DNA of 64,000 nucleotides from Spirosoma foliorum (GCF_014117325.1 NZ_CP059732.1:806001-870000), one strand, 5' to 3'. Counted from the stretch's first letter, positions 10,083 through 19,945 are shown. Made by a program: numbers and translations. The notes: generated from the sequence alone by a model not told the origin.

Positions 10083-10963
10083 TTAGCATAATAATTCCCG
10101 TTCACAACCGCCTGGAATATACCCGCCAATGCCTGGCCTGTCTGGCGGTTCAGACCTACCGAAATTTTCAGATTATCGTGGTGGATGATGGATCGACCGA
10201 TGGTACTGATATCATGATCAATCAGGAGTTTCCAGATGTAGTGGTACTCCGTGGCGATGGTAATCTGTGGTGGACCGAAGCTACGAACTGGGGCATTCGT
10301 TATGCTCAACAACACCAGAATAAACAGGACGCCAATTTCATCCTGACGCTCAACGATGATACGCGTGTTGAACCCGATTATCTGCAAACGATGATTGATG
10401 CCTATCGAGAACACAAGCCGTGTTTGGTGGGGTCGGTTAGTGTGAATAGTGAGAATCCCGAAAAGCTTGAATATGCCGGTTCTGAATTTGAATTGTACAC
10501 GGCAGGGGGACGGCATCTGGCAGAGGATTACAACTACAGTTATAAAGAGCTGGTTAGCCGAAAAACGTATGTAGAATCGGGCTCGCTACCGGGCCGGGGC
10601 ACGCTGATCCCATTGGATACTTTTGATCATATTGGCCTGTATGATTCGAAACGATTTATGCATTATATGTCCGATATCGAATTCTCTGTACGGGCTCACA
10701 AAGCAGGTTATAAGCTGATTGTCAATGTGCCTAGTCTGGTGTACGAATACACCGAGGCAACGGGTATTCAGGTGGAGCGCAAGATAACATTGAAGGAGTT
10801 TATTAAAGGGTTTACGTCCATCAAATCGCCAACCAACCTGAGGGTACGCTACAATTTTGCAATTGCCCATTCAAAAACGAAAGTCATTTACTTCTGCTGC
10901 GACGTTGGCCGGATATGCGCTGGTTTTTTGCTCCGTAAGATTAAACTCATGAAACCATTGTAA
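10079..10963 (+). CDS. Family 2 glycosyltransferase
   Basis: A GT-A glycosyltransferase beginning MISIIIPVHNRLEYTRQCL, with VVDDGSTDGTDIM, the DXD-like LTLNDDTRVEPDYL (about residue 100) and an acceptor region PGRGTLIPLDTFDHIGLYD. The layout resembles rhamnosyl-type GT2 enzymes. The 294 aa length is normal. It overlaps the polymerase gene by 4 bases and ends 4 bases before the next GT4 gene. The second GT2 of the cluster (6736-7644) is only distantly similar. Confidence 0.88.
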   Translation: MISIIIPVHNRLEYTRQCLACLAVQTYRNFQIIVVDDGSTDGTDIMINQEFPDVVVLRGDGNLWWTEATNWGIRYAQQHQNKQDANFILTLNDDTRVEPDYLQTMIDAYREHKPCLVGSVSVNSENPEKLEYAGSEFELYTAGGRHLAEDYNYSYKELVSRKTYVESGSLPGRGTLIPLDTFDHIGLYDSKRFMHYMSDIEFSVRAHKAGYKLIVNVPSLVYEYTEATGIQVERKITLKEFIKGFTSIKSPTNLRVRYNFAIAHSKTKVIYFCCDVGRICAGFLLRKIKLMKPL

Positions 10964-10967
10964 GGCC

Positions 10968-12239
10968 ATGAAAAAAGTATTACTATCTGCTTATGCCTGT
11001 CTGCCCAATCATGGTTCCGAAGAGGGGACAGGCTGGACGTATGCTACTACACTAAGCTTGAATGGTCTTGAGGTACATTGTTTAACCAAAAAAGATGGAA
11101 AAACATCTATTGGGGAAATTCTGGCCAATGGGCAGTACCCGAATCTGACAGTTCATTACGTAATCGTGCCCAATTGGGTTGACAAATTCTGCAACTCTAA
11201 CCTGATAGGCATGTATTTCCACTATATCTACTGGCAGTGGAGCGCCCTGAAGGTAGCCCGACGATTGAATAAAGTCTACAACTTCGACCTGGTTCATCAC
11301 GTAACCTACGGCAGTATTCAACTGGGTAGTTTTATGTACAAGCTCCGAAAGCCGTTTGTATTCGGGCCCGTAGGTGGCGGCCAGCACGCGCCTAAAGCGT
11401 TCAAACGATACTTCGGTGCTTACTGGACGCGAGAATGGATGCGCGACTGGGTCAGTACATTTTTGCAATACACCAATCCTGGCTTCTATAGATCAGTGGC
11501 TACTGCCAATCGGCTGGTGGTAACCAATGAAGATACCTATAAACTAGCTCAGAAACTACGACCTAACCGGCCTATCGATCGGATTTGGGACGCTGGACTG
11601 AGTCCGTCGTTTTTACCCGAAAAACCCATTGAGCGCTATCCTGGTAACACCCTGAAGCTACTCTGGACGGGTCGGCTACTTCCACGTAAAGCACTTGAGT
11701 TAACGATTCAGGCGCTAGGACAAGTTGATCCAGCCATACCAGTTATGCTAACCATTGTGGGAGGTAAAGGGGAAATGGTTGATCAGGTGCCTCAATATAT
11801 CGAACGCTATGGTGTTAAAGACCGGATACACTGGGCTGGACATGTATCCTATCAGGAAGTGAAGGATTTCTACGAACACTCAGACGTCTTCTTTTTTACG
11901 AGTCTGCGCGATTCATGTCCACACCAATTGTTGGAAGCTATGGCTTACTCACTACCGATTGTTACGCTGAACTTACACGGCCAGGCTGAATTAGTGAGTG
12001 ACGAAACCGGTTTACGAGTGCCTGTAACAAATGAAGATCAGGTGGTATCAGATCTGGCACGGGCAATCGAATGGATGTACGCTCATCCGAACGAGCGCTT
12101 AAGAATGGGTCAGTCAGGTTATGCCTTTGCTCAAACGCAGATCTGGGAAACCAAAATTCGGCGATTCATTGATGAACTCTATTCACCTCTATTAGGTGCT
12201 AATGTTGCCGACCCAATAGCCATAAAAGGAATTAATTAG
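10968..12239 (+). CDS. Family 4 glycosyltransferase, first of a tandem paralogue pair
   Basis: A GT-B enzyme of 423 aa starting MKKVLLSAYACLPNHGSEEG. The donor-binding domain has LLWTGRLLPRKALEL, and the E-x7-E region is HQLLEAMAYSLPIVTLNLHGQAE read as two parts. It is a clear paralogue of the next gene: both begin MKKVL.SAYAC.P..GSEEG.GW and share FGPVGGGQ or YGPVGGGQ in the N-domain. Tandem duplication followed by divergence is the simplest explanation. Confidence 0.9.
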   Translation: MKKVLLSAYACLPNHGSEEGTGWTYATTLSLNGLEVHCLTKKDGKTSIGEILANGQYPNLTVHYVIVPNWVDKFCNSNLIGMYFHYIYWQWSALKVARRLNKVYNFDLVHHVTYGSIQLGSFMYKLRKPFVFGPVGGGQHAPKAFKRYFGAYWTREWMRDWVSTFLQYTNPGFYRSVATANRLVVTNEDTYKLAQKLRPNRPIDRIWDAGLSPSFLPEKPIERYPGNTLKLLWTGRLLPRKALELTIQALGQVDPAIPVMLTIVGGKGEMVDQVPQYIERYGVKDRIHWAGHVSYQEVKDFYEHSDVFFFTSLRDSCPHQLLEAMAYSLPIVTLNLHGQAELVSDETGLRVPVTNEDQVVSDLARAIEWMYAHPNERLRMGQSGYAFAQTQIWETKIRRFIDELYSPLLGANVADPIAIKGIN

Positions 12240-12377
12240 ACCCATATATAAACTGAATTAGTACCCAATTTGCATAAGGCTATTGACCAATCCAATCTTA
12301 AACTATCCATAACTATAAGAACTATAAGCTTATGTAATTAATCCTCCATACAATCGATAAACTATCTCTCTCCCGTT

Positions 12378-13646
12378 ATGAAAAAAGTATTAATCTCTGC
12401 TTATGCCTGCATTCCTGATCGAGGATCTGAAGAGGGTAATGGATGGCATTATTCATCCATAGTCAGCCAACAGGGCTATCAGGTCTGGTGCCTGACCCGC
12501 GACGTTGGAAAAGCCGAAATTGAGCGAAAACTAGAACAGATACCACATCCTAACCTAACAATCGTTTACGTCACGTTACCCCGCTGGATTGATAAGGTAT
12601 ACTCCTGGGGAATGCTCGGGTTATTTTTTCATTATCTCTACTGGCAGTGGTCTACATTACAGGTTGCTCTGAAGCTTACCAAAACACACCAGTTCGATTT
12701 AGTACATCATGTAAGTTATACGAGTCTTCAAATGGGAAGCTTTTTATACAAATTAAAGCTTCCATTTATCTATGGACCCGTGGGTGGGGGGCAGGTAGCT
12801 CCCAAAACAATGCGTCGGTATTTTAAACAATATTGGCTGAAGGAGCAAATGCGAACCTGGATGGGTAATCTTATGCTCCGCTTCAATCCTGGGTGCTATC
12901 AGTCGGTCCGTTTGGCAACCTATGTGCTGGTTTGGAATGAGGATACACGCAGGCGTGTTCAGGCATTGGGTAGAGAAAAAGCCGTTGTGAAAGAATTTGG
13001 CGGAGTTGGCCGGTCATTTATTCCGTCGGAGCCTATTTATCGCCCCTATCAGAAAACATTACAACTCGTTTGGGTCGGTCGATTAATGCCTCGTAAAGCC
13101 CTTGAACTTTCGCTACATGGCTTGAGTAAAGTGAACCCACAACTACCTGTTCATCTGACTGTTGTAGGCGATGGCGAAATGGGTAAATACGTACCTGAAT
13201 ACATCTCTGCCTACAATTTGGCAGATCGAGTCACCTGGGTTGGCAACGTAAGCTACGAACAGGTGAAAGACTATTACCGAAAAGCTAATGTCTTTCTGTT
13301 TACCAGTCTACGTGATACGGGTCCAGCTCAATTGATGGAGGCAATGGCCTATTCATTACCCGTTGTAACCCTCGATTTGCACGGACAGGCCGAACTTGTT
13401 AGTTCATCGACGGGTATACGTGTACCGGTTACTGAACCGGAAATGGTGGCCACCGATCTAGCTAAGGCGATCGAGTGGATGTACCATAATGAAGATAAAC
13501 GAACCAGTATGGGGTTGAATGCTTTCCGGTTTGCTCAACAACAGAACTGGGAAACAAAGGTGAACCATATTGTTCAGACCTATTATAAGTCAATGACTAA
13601 TCAGGGGCTTGGTTTGGCGCTCGCTGTTAGTCAGATAACGAATTAA
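12378..13646 (+). CDS. Family 4 glycosyltransferase, second of a tandem paralogue pair
   Basis: A GT-B enzyme of 422 aa starting MKKVLISAYACIPDRGSEEG. It shows LVWVGRLMPRKALEL, VVGDGEMGKYVPEY and the E-x7-E motif AQLMEAMAYSLPVVTLDLHG. It is colinear with the preceding gene over its whole length. A 138-base AT-rich spacer separates them, unlike the near-zero gaps elsewhere in the cluster, so this gene could have its own promoter. Donor specificity may differ: around the catalytic region it reads SLRDTGPAQL against SLRDSCPHQL in its partner. Confidence 0.9.
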   Translation: MKKVLISAYACIPDRGSEEGNGWHYSSIVSQQGYQVWCLTRDVGKAEIERKLEQIPHPNLTIVYVTLPRWIDKVYSWGMLGLFFHYLYWQWSTLQVALKLTKTHQFDLVHHVSYTSLQMGSFLYKLKLPFIYGPVGGGQVAPKTMRRYFKQYWLKEQMRTWMGNLMLRFNPGCYQSVRLATYVLVWNEDTRRRVQALGREKAVVKEFGGVGRSFIPSEPIYRPYQKTLQLVWVGRLMPRKALELSLHGLSKVNPQLPVHLTVVGDGEMGKYVPEYISAYNLADRVTWVGNVSYEQVKDYYRKANVFLFTSLRDTGPAQLMEAMAYSLPVVTLDLHGQAELVSSSTGIRVPVTEPEMVATDLAKAIEWMYHNEDKRTSMGLNAFRFAQQQNWETKVNHIVQTYYKSMTNQGLGLALAVSQITN

Positions 13647-13673
13647 TCTTCCTCTTTTAACTCAACTTCAGCC

Positions 13674-14897
13674 ATGTATATTGGAGTTTTAGGCGCTATT
13701 GCCACCAACGATCTGCTCTCGGAATCGGCCAGGCAACAGTTGGGTACCTATCCAAAAGGTCAAGGGTGGGCTCCACTGATCAGTAATCTCATTCATGAGT
13801 ATCTGGCGCGCGGCTATAAAGTGCTGGCCATTACGACCGATGCTCAGCTGGATGATGATGAACCACCATTTGTCTATGATGATGGTCAGCTAACGTATGT
13901 TGTTATACCAGGACGTAAACGTACGTTTCGGCCCAATGGCTGGAGACTCGGGCGCACTATCGATTTTTATCAATATGAGCGCAGCAGAATTCTAAAGGTG
14001 TTAAAGAAGTATAAGCCCGATGTTGTTCATGCACACTGGACATATGAATTTGCCTTGGCAGCACTCACGTACACCCCCAATGCGCTTATAACGGTACATG
14101 ATAATGCCCAAATCATTTACAAGTACGTGCCTACACTGGAGCGTTTCTTTATGCTTCTTTTAGCACGTTATGTTTTCCAGAAAGGACGTTGGTTCACGGC
14201 AGTATCACCTTATATGGCTGAATCGGTGCAAAAGTGGGTAAAACTACCAGTAGCCGTTGTGCCCAATCCAGTGATTATCCCATCGAAACAATTGGGATCA
14301 GCCATACCTAATGCACCTGTTATCAGCATTGTTGTCAATGGTTGGGATGAACGTAAGAATTGTAAAACGGCTCTATTAGCGTTTAAAGCTATTCAGCAGC
14401 GTCATCCTAAAGCTATTCTTTGGGGGTTTGGAACGGCCTTTGATCCAGAAGCACAGGCGGCCGCTTTTTGTCGCGAACACCAGATTCAAAACGTTGTGCT
14501 TTTTGGTCATACGCATCAGGCTAAAGTCCTAGAGAAAGTGGGACAGAGCACAATCCTGCTCCATGCATCACTCGAAGAATCATTTGGAATGGTACTGGCC
14601 GAAGCAATGAGCTATGGTGTTCCGGTTGTGGCCGGAAAAAATAGCGGAGCCGTGCCCTGGGTGGTCGAAGATGGGGGTATACTGGTTGATGTGACAAACA
14701 TTGATGCAATTAGTAATGCCGTAGATAAGCTTCTGTCGGACTCTGCACTCTATGAAAAACTATCGACCAGAGCTGCTCAGATCATAAAAACACGATTTCA
14801 AATTCAACGAGTGGCTGATAAATACATCGCTCTCTACGAGCGGTGTATGGGAAAGTCAGAACAAATTGAGCAACCTGATTTAAAGTTGATTGGGTAA
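13674..14897 (+). CDS. Family 4 glycosyltransferase
   Basis: A GT-B enzyme of 407 aa. The N-domain includes a DVVHAHWTYEFALAAL segment. The C-domain has ISIVVNGWDERKN, ILWGFGTAFDPEAQ and the E-x7-E region SFGMVLAEAMSYGVPVVAG. It is not obviously closer to any other GT4 of the cluster. It lies 27 bases after the previous gene and is probably the last enzyme gene of the plus-strand transcription unit. Confidence 0.88.
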   Translation: MYIGVLGAIATNDLLSESARQQLGTYPKGQGWAPLISNLIHEYLARGYKVLAITTDAQLDDDEPPFVYDDGQLTYVVIPGRKRTFRPNGWRLGRTIDFYQYERSRILKVLKKYKPDVVHAHWTYEFALAALTYTPNALITVHDNAQIIYKYVPTLERFFMLLLARYVFQKGRWFTAVSPYMAESVQKWVKLPVAVVPNPVIIPSKQLGSAIPNAPVISIVVNGWDERKNCKTALLAFKAIQQRHPKAILWGFGTAFDPEAQAAAFCREHQIQNVVLFGHTHQAKVLEKVGQSTILLHASLEESFGMVLAEAMSYGVPVVAGKNSGAVPWVVEDGGILVDVTNIDAISNAVDKLLSDSALYEKLSTRAAQIIKTRFQIQRVADKYIALYERCMGKSEQIEQPDLKLIG

Positions 14898-15012
14898 TCT
14901 ATACCTAAATCGATACAACCACCCAAAGCCAGTTAGTACGGGCAGTCGCATCTGAAATGCAGGCTCTATCCTGCTTATTACTATATCAATAACCGTTAAA
15001 ACCAATTAACGT

Positions 15013-16716
15013 ATGCCAACTGTCAAACACATTATTTCCAGTCTACTGCTCCTGTTGGGCTTGGCTGTGGTTATTGTTGCCTGTAAGAAAAGCCCGGATG
15101 ATCCTGCACCGGTTGTAAAGCCAACTCCCACAACAACCATAACTAGTATCGATCCGGCGACTGCGCCGGTTGGCAGCACCATTGCCATAAACGGAACAAA
15201 CTTCAATACCACCCCTGGTAGTAATACCATTGTAATTGGTGGCGTAGTGGCTACGGTAGTTTCGGCTACCGATACGCGCCTGGTCGTTGTTGTACCCGCT
15301 GGTGCTACAAGTGGCCCTATTTCGGTAACGGCTAACGGACAGACGGCTCAGGCTTCAACCACGTTTACGGTTGCTACTCCTGCACTTAAACCGGTAAAAG
15401 AAGTGTCGGGAACTACATTTGCCAATCTGAGCTGGAAAAAGGACACGATTTATTTGTTGCGGGGGCTGGTATATATTCCAGCCGACTATACACTGACTAT
15501 CGAGGCTGGAACGGTAATCAGGGGGGCTGGACCTGAGCGAGACCCCACTGGCACGAATCATGCCGGTGCCCTGATTGTTGAACGAAGAGGTAAAGTAATT
15601 GCTCAGGGAACGGCGTCTCAACCCATCGTATTTACTTCGGCCAAAGCTGTTGGTCAACGTAATTATGGCGATTGGGGTGGTGTTGTTCTAATTGGAAAAG
15701 CGCCTATTAATCAGCTTGGTACAACGCCTGTTCCAAATGGCGTTCGGGGAACAGTTGAAACCTATGGTGAGCCGTTAGATAACTCCGGCACCCTACAATA
15801 CGTGCGTATCGAATATGCCGGGGCTACCCAGCCTACCACGCCCGTAACCAGACTCAGTGGACTCTCGTTGCTTGGAGTAGGTTCTGGTACCACTATCGAC
15901 CATGTCCAGATCTCGTATAGTGGGGGCGATGGTTTTTCGTGGTTTGGTGGTTCGGTAAACTTAAAAAACTTGTTTGCCTACCGCAGCTTCGACGACGACT
16001 GGAGTGTAGACTGGGGGTATGTAGGCAATGTGCAGTTTGGCGTTGCTCTTCGCGACCCAGATGTGGCCGATCAGTCTGGCTCGAACGGGTTTGAGGTAGA
16101 GAACTACTCACCCACAGAAACTACGGATGTTACAGCTGTGACTCTAGTTAACGGACTGACCCAGGCTGCTCCAGTCTTTGCCAATATGAGCAATTTCGCG
16201 TTTAATACAACGCCTACAACAACCAATACGGCAAAAGGCACGGGAGCCTATCAGTCGGGTATTTATCTGCGCCGAAACAGTGCCATTAGTATTTATAACT
16301 CCGTTGTGTATGGGTATCCAGTAGGGGTAACGCTCAACGGATCTGGAACTGGCCTGACAAGTGGTACTATTGATTTAAAAGGAGTTGTATTGGCTAACGT
16401 GTTAACGCCTATAGCAGGTACAGGTAGCATTTCTACCGACCAGGCTTCAGCGTATTTCACGGCAGCCGAGCGAAGTAATCAGATTGTTCAGGCATCTAAT
16501 CTGGCATCTCTGCTGATAAATGGAGCTAATTTCACCCTTACTGCCCCTAATTTCTTACCGCAAGCGCTTTCCCCTTTATTAGGATCAGGAACATCGGGTG
16601 GAAAATTAATCAACTCGTTCTTCACCCAGGTTGCCTACCGCGGAGCGTTTGGTTCAGATAACTGGATTTCAGGCTGGACAAACGTTGACCCTCAAAATAA
16701 AGATTATGATCGTTAA
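15013..16716 (+). CDS. Secreted lipoprotein with IPT/TIG domain and beta-helix repeats
   Basis: A surface lipoprotein of 567 aa with unknown role. The signal sequence ends in a lipobox-like VIVAC (Cys 24) followed by KKSPDDPAPV. An IPT/TIG immunoglobulin-like domain follows (TITSIDPATAPVGSTIAING, about residues 40-120). After that comes a long region with the spacing of a right-handed parallel beta-helix, starting at DTIYLLRGLVYIPADYTLTI, with repeats such as GTTIDHVQISYSGGDGFSWF. Similar Bacteroidota lipoproteins are usually left as hypothetical. Its place at the end of the polysaccharide cluster suggests binding, modifying or anchoring the polymer, but this is inference. Confidence 0.8.
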   Translation: MPTVKHIISSLLLLLGLAVVIVACKKSPDDPAPVVKPTPTTTITSIDPATAPVGSTIAINGTNFNTTPGSNTIVIGGVVATVVSATDTRLVVVVPAGATSGPISVTANGQTAQASTTFTVATPALKPVKEVSGTTFANLSWKKDTIYLLRGLVYIPADYTLTIEAGTVIRGAGPERDPTGTNHAGALIVERRGKVIAQGTASQPIVFTSAKAVGQRNYGDWGGVVLIGKAPINQLGTTPVPNGVRGTVETYGEPLDNSGTLQYVRIEYAGATQPTTPVTRLSGLSLLGVGSGTTIDHVQISYSGGDGFSWFGGSVNLKNLFAYRSFDDDWSVDWGYVGNVQFGVALRDPDVADQSGSNGFEVENYSPTETTDVTAVTLVNGLTQAAPVFANMSNFAFNTTPTTTNTAKGTGAYQSGIYLRRNSAISIYNSVVYGYPVGVTLNGSGTGLTSGTIDLKGVVLANVLTPIAGTGSISTDQASAYFTAAERSNQIVQASNLASLLINGANFTLTAPNFLPQALSPLLGSGTSGGKLINSFFTQVAYRGAFGSDNWISGWTNVDPQNKDYDR

Positions 16717-16787
16717 TAGTCGATCACTTGCATTGATCAATCGACATAGTAGTGAACCAGTGCAATAAGGTGATATGGTGCAATTGG

Positions 16788-17996
16788 TCAAGTCGTCTCA
16801 TTTTGAGACGACTTGCTTTTTTCTGTATTTACTGTCAATCTGTTATGGTGTAGTGTAGAATAAGCAGATTTACCCGTTATGTGCCTATAAAAAGCAAATA
16901 ACTTCTTTAGGTTAATTTGGTGATTGAACCGTTGGTCGGCAAAGGTGGATTGTTCCTGAGTCAGCCGGGCACGGTTTTTCGGGTCGAAATAGTGAATAAT
17001 CTCATCGGTTAGTGTGCTCACGTCGGAACCACGAAGTAGTCCAAATTCCTGAGGTAACATCTCGGGAATTCCACCTACAGGCAGTGCGAGAACTGGTGTT
17101 TTCACGGCTAACGCTTCTATAATAGAATAGGGACAATTATCATTTAGAGATGTATGAACATATAGGTCCGACTGCGCTACCAGTTTCCAGGGAGCATCAT
17201 ACTGCCCATAAAAATGCACTTGTCCAGAAAGGCCCAGCGATACCGCTAATTGTTCATAGTCAACACGTTTTGGACCATCGCCGATGAGCCAGATCGTAAA
17301 ATTAACGATGCCTCGTTTACAAAGTTCGTGCCCAATCTGAAGTAGTAATTGTTGGTTTTTCCGTTCGTCGACGTAGCCAACATTGCTAATCCTGAACTGG
17401 TCGGAGGGAAGCCGGGTTAATTGGGCAGCTGTAGCTTTTAAGTTTACAGCATTGTAGAGAATTAGCTTATTGATAGTAGTTGGTAAAAGGTGTTTTGATT
17501 TTATATAGGCGTACTCTGAGCTAAATACGTAGTTTTTTATTTTTGATAACAGATACCTATACCAGTTCGTAAGGCGGGCTGTAGCCCAGGATTTTAGTGA
17601 AAAACGAAGGACTAACTCTGTTACTGGGTCGTCATTGAAATGGCAGCTAAGAACCACAGGTACTTGTTTGCTAAGAGCCAGCCAGGCAGCCACCCCCGAC
17701 CGGGCGTCCTGGGCATGAATGAGGTCAAAATTGGTTTGACGAAATTTACGGGTAGACAGATATACGCCTGTAAAATAGGCAAATTCTTCATATGCAGCTT
17801 GGCAAGTACCACCCAGCAGTCGTGCAATACGCTTCATTATACCTAAGCCTTTACGCCAGACAACAGGTGTATGTGATGAATCTACAATCTGAACGCCCAT
17901 ACCGGCTTCCTTCAGATCGTTGGCTAATGTTTGGTAGGAAGTAACAACCCCTGAAGGAGAAGATGATATTAGATAAGTAGCAATTAATACATTCAT
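16788..17996 (-). CDS. Family 4 glycosyltransferase (paralogue of the gene at 7654)
   Basis: A GT-B enzyme of 402 aa starting MNVLIATYLISSSPSGVV. It has ISNVGYVDERKNQQ, WLIGDGPKRVDYEQ and the E-x7-E region SIIEALAVKTPVLALPVGG. It is colinear with the GT4 at 7654-8826 but on the opposite strand, so it looks like an inverted duplicate at the far end of the same cluster. Its own promoter must lie in the 17997-18467 spacer. The C-terminus ends in a short polar tail whose codons lie in the terminator hairpin of the opposing gene. Confidence 0.9.
   Translation of the reverse strand: MNVLIATYLISSSPSGVVTSYQTLANDLKEAGMGVQIVDSSHTPVVWRKGLGIMKRIARLLGGTCQAAYEEFAYFTGVYLSTRKFRQTNFDLIHAQDARSGVAAWLALSKQVPVVLSCHFNDDPVTELVLRFSLKSWATARLTNWYRYLLSKIKNYVFSSEYAYIKSKHLLPTTINKLILYNAVNLKATAAQLTRLPSDQFRISNVGYVDERKNQQLLLQIGHELCKRGIVNFTIWLIGDGPKRVDYEQLAVSLGLSGQVHFYGQYDAPWKLVAQSDLYVHTSLNDNCPYSIIEALAVKTPVLALPVGGIPEMLPQEFGLLRGSDVSTLTDEIIHYFDPKNRARLTQEQSTFADQRFNHQINLKKLFAFYRHITGKSAYSTLHHNRLTVNTEKSKSSQNETT
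16790..16822 (+). terminator. Rho-independent terminator at convergent gene ends
   Basis: An 11-bp perfect stem (16790-16800 with 16804-16814), a TTT loop and a T-run at 16817-16822 follow the beta-helix lipoprotein gene. The hairpin overlaps the last codons of the convergent minus-strand glycosyltransferase, whose TGA lies at 16788-16790. Confidence 0.85.
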
Positions 17997-18467
17997 TAGG
18001 GTTAAAAATGGGGATAGTGGAACTGATGACTCTTAATGGATAATAAATAGATAATGCGTCTGGTTAATCTGCATTTATCAGGTATTAACAGGACTTTCCC
18101 TTAGCTAGTAAAAACGATATGCCCAGGCGCTAATTAGTTAAATTAACTATCCCGGCTACCATCCAGATATCGAAGACAGGACTAAAAATAACCATTTTAA
18201 GAGGATACGTAAGTAATTTTTACACATATACATCTCAAGGCCAAGCGTGTTTTTTGCTAAGTTATCTAAGTGCGAGGTAAACAAGGGAGCCGTATTGATC
18301 AATATTATACGTTTTCTAAATTAGTTCAGATTTTCTAAAATAGAAAAAATGTACCCGCAAATTTGAATAGTTAGTGACTTCCTATCCAATGAGATATGAC
18401 TATGTGGAGTTGCTACATTTGACTGGAGACGGATTTTAAGCACATTTGGGGTAAACCGAAAGTACCT
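17997..18467. other. Intergenic region without a gene
   Basis: No supported gene is seen. The stretch probably contains the promoter of the minus-strand GT4. It includes a small palindrome TAGTTAAATTAACTA near 18133. Its right part runs into the 5' end of an IS3 remnant. Confidence 0.4.
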
Positions 18468-18801
18468 ATGAAGAAAAGACGGATTTTTGACGAAGCCTTT
18501 AGGGGAATGGCACGCCCCGGCGTACCGGTTGAGTTGCGTATGCAAAGGACTCAATTCAGAAGGTAGCCGCTTCGGCGGTCCGACCGTGAACTGTGTGTCG
18601 ATTCGTTGCGAATCAGCAAATGGAGGCAGCACCATAAAAAAACGTGCGACTTTTATCTACTAATACGGCACTCAATGACGAACAGCACAGATCAAAAGGC
18701 TATAGCGTGAGCTTAGAGAAGCTCAATTAGAAGGCGATATATTAGAAAAGGAATTGGGCAGCTTCTCCAGTAGCGCCGGGAGGCATTCCGATTTAGGCTG
18801 A
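18468..18801 (+). pseudogene. Degenerate IS3-family OrfA transposase remnant
   Basis: Read across frames, the plus strand gives MKKRRIFDEAFRGMA, then VDSLRISKWRQHHKK, then after a further shift RELREAQLEGDILEKELGS. These are the start, the helix-turn-helix part and the leucine-rich C-terminus of an IS3 OrfA, in the right order and at about the right spacing. Frameshifts and an in-frame TAG (18703-18705) break it, and no OrfB is seen downstream. An open frame on the opposite strand (18321-18635) is the antisense shadow of this remnant. Confidence 0.65.
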
Positions 18802-18988
18802 CCCTGAATAACGGCTATTCGTATCCCTTCTGATTGGCAATCTAAGGTTCATTCAAGGTCTCTGACTAGTAGAAATTCAAGTTTAGTGCATTTGCTGGTA
18901 GCGTAGCTGGAGAGTCATTGAGCTAGTTTCTTATTTGGTAACAAGTGCGCTGGCTGCTACTATCAATTTTGTCAATAAAAAATAATCA

Positions 18989-19945
18989 ATGCAGTACCGC
19001 CAATTAGGGAAGACCGACCTCAACGTATCACTATTGAGTTTTGGCGCATCTCCGCTGGGAAATGTTTTTAATGAAGTATCAGAAACGGAAAGTATCCGTG
19101 CGGTACATACGGCCATCGATCAAGGCATTAATTTCTTTGATGTAGCTCCCTTTTACGGGGATACATTGGCTGAAACGCGGTTAGGAAAAGCGTTAAAGAA
19201 TAAACGGGATTCTGTTTTTGTGGCCACCAAATGTTGCCGATATGGAAATGGAGTCTTCGATTTTTCCTACGAGCGGGTGCTGCAAAGCATCGACGAGTCG
19301 CTGGAGCGGTTACAGGTAGATTATGTAGACCTACTGACTGTCCATGACATCGAGTTTGGTGATCGGCAACAGGTGTTGACCGAGGCTATTCCGGCCGCTC
19401 TTGCCGTTAAAGAGATAGGTAAAGCGCGCTATGTCGGTTTTTCGGGATTACCGGTACGGTATCTGGCTCAAATTGCCCGACAAGTAGACGTCGATACCGT
19501 TTTATCCTGGGGCCACTATACGCTGCTGGAAGATGAAATCAACGACGAACTAGTACCCCTTTCAATAGAAAAAGGGTTTGGGCTGATGAATGCCGCTCCC
19601 CTGATGCAGCGAATTTTGTCCGCTGCTCCAATTCCCTCCTGGCAAAGTTCCCCCCAGGCCGTGAAAGACATACAGCCCAAATTAGTTGCCTTGTGTAACG
19701 AATACGGGCTGGCGTTGAGCGACGTAGCATTGAATTATGCCGTACAGCATCCGGTGATTGCGACAACCATCGTGGGAATGTCGGAGCAGCGGCAGGTCGA
19801 GCAGAATCTGCGGGCGCTTCAGATCCAGATACCCAATGAATTACTTCAGCGTATCGAAACACTGGTTGCTCCGGTGAAAAATCAGATGTGGTTTGAGGGA
19901 AAACCAGAGAATAATATTCCTAAATCGAACGGTCAACATGAATAA
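18989..19945 (+). CDS. Aldo/keto reductase (L-galactose/L-fucose dehydrogenase-like)
   Basis: An NAD(P)-dependent aldo/keto reductase of 318 aa. It begins QYRQLGKTDLNVSLLSFGAS. The barrel shows NFFDVAPFYGDTLAETRLG (Asp and Tyr of the tetrad), VFVATKC (Lys) and VDLLTVHDIE (His). The sequence type matches the L-galactose dehydrogenase / D-threo-aldose dehydrogenase group, which oxidises L-fucose or L-galactose at C1 to the lactone. The neighbours (zinc dehydrogenase, TIM-barrel isomerase, RhaM-like mutarotase) support a sugar-oxidation pathway. The stop overlaps the next gene's start, so expression is coupled. Confidence 0.87.
   Translation: MQYRQLGKTDLNVSLLSFGASPLGNVFNEVSETESIRAVHTAIDQGINFFDVAPFYGDTLAETRLGKALKNKRDSVFVATKCCRYGNGVFDFSYERVLQSIDESLERLQVDYVDLLTVHDIEFGDRQQVLTEAIPAALAVKEIGKARYVGFSGLPVRYLAQIARQVDVDTVLSWGHYTLLEDEINDELVPLSIEKGFGLMNAAPLMQRILSAAPIPSWQSSPQAVKDIQPKLVALCNEYGLALSDVALNYAVQHPVIATTIVGMSEQRQVEQNLRALQIQIPNELLQRIETLVAPVKNQMWFEGKPENNIPKSNGQHE

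Noticed and set aside
18321..18635. Minus-strand frame of 104 codons
   Set aside because: It is antisense to the IS3 OrfA remnant and has no family features.
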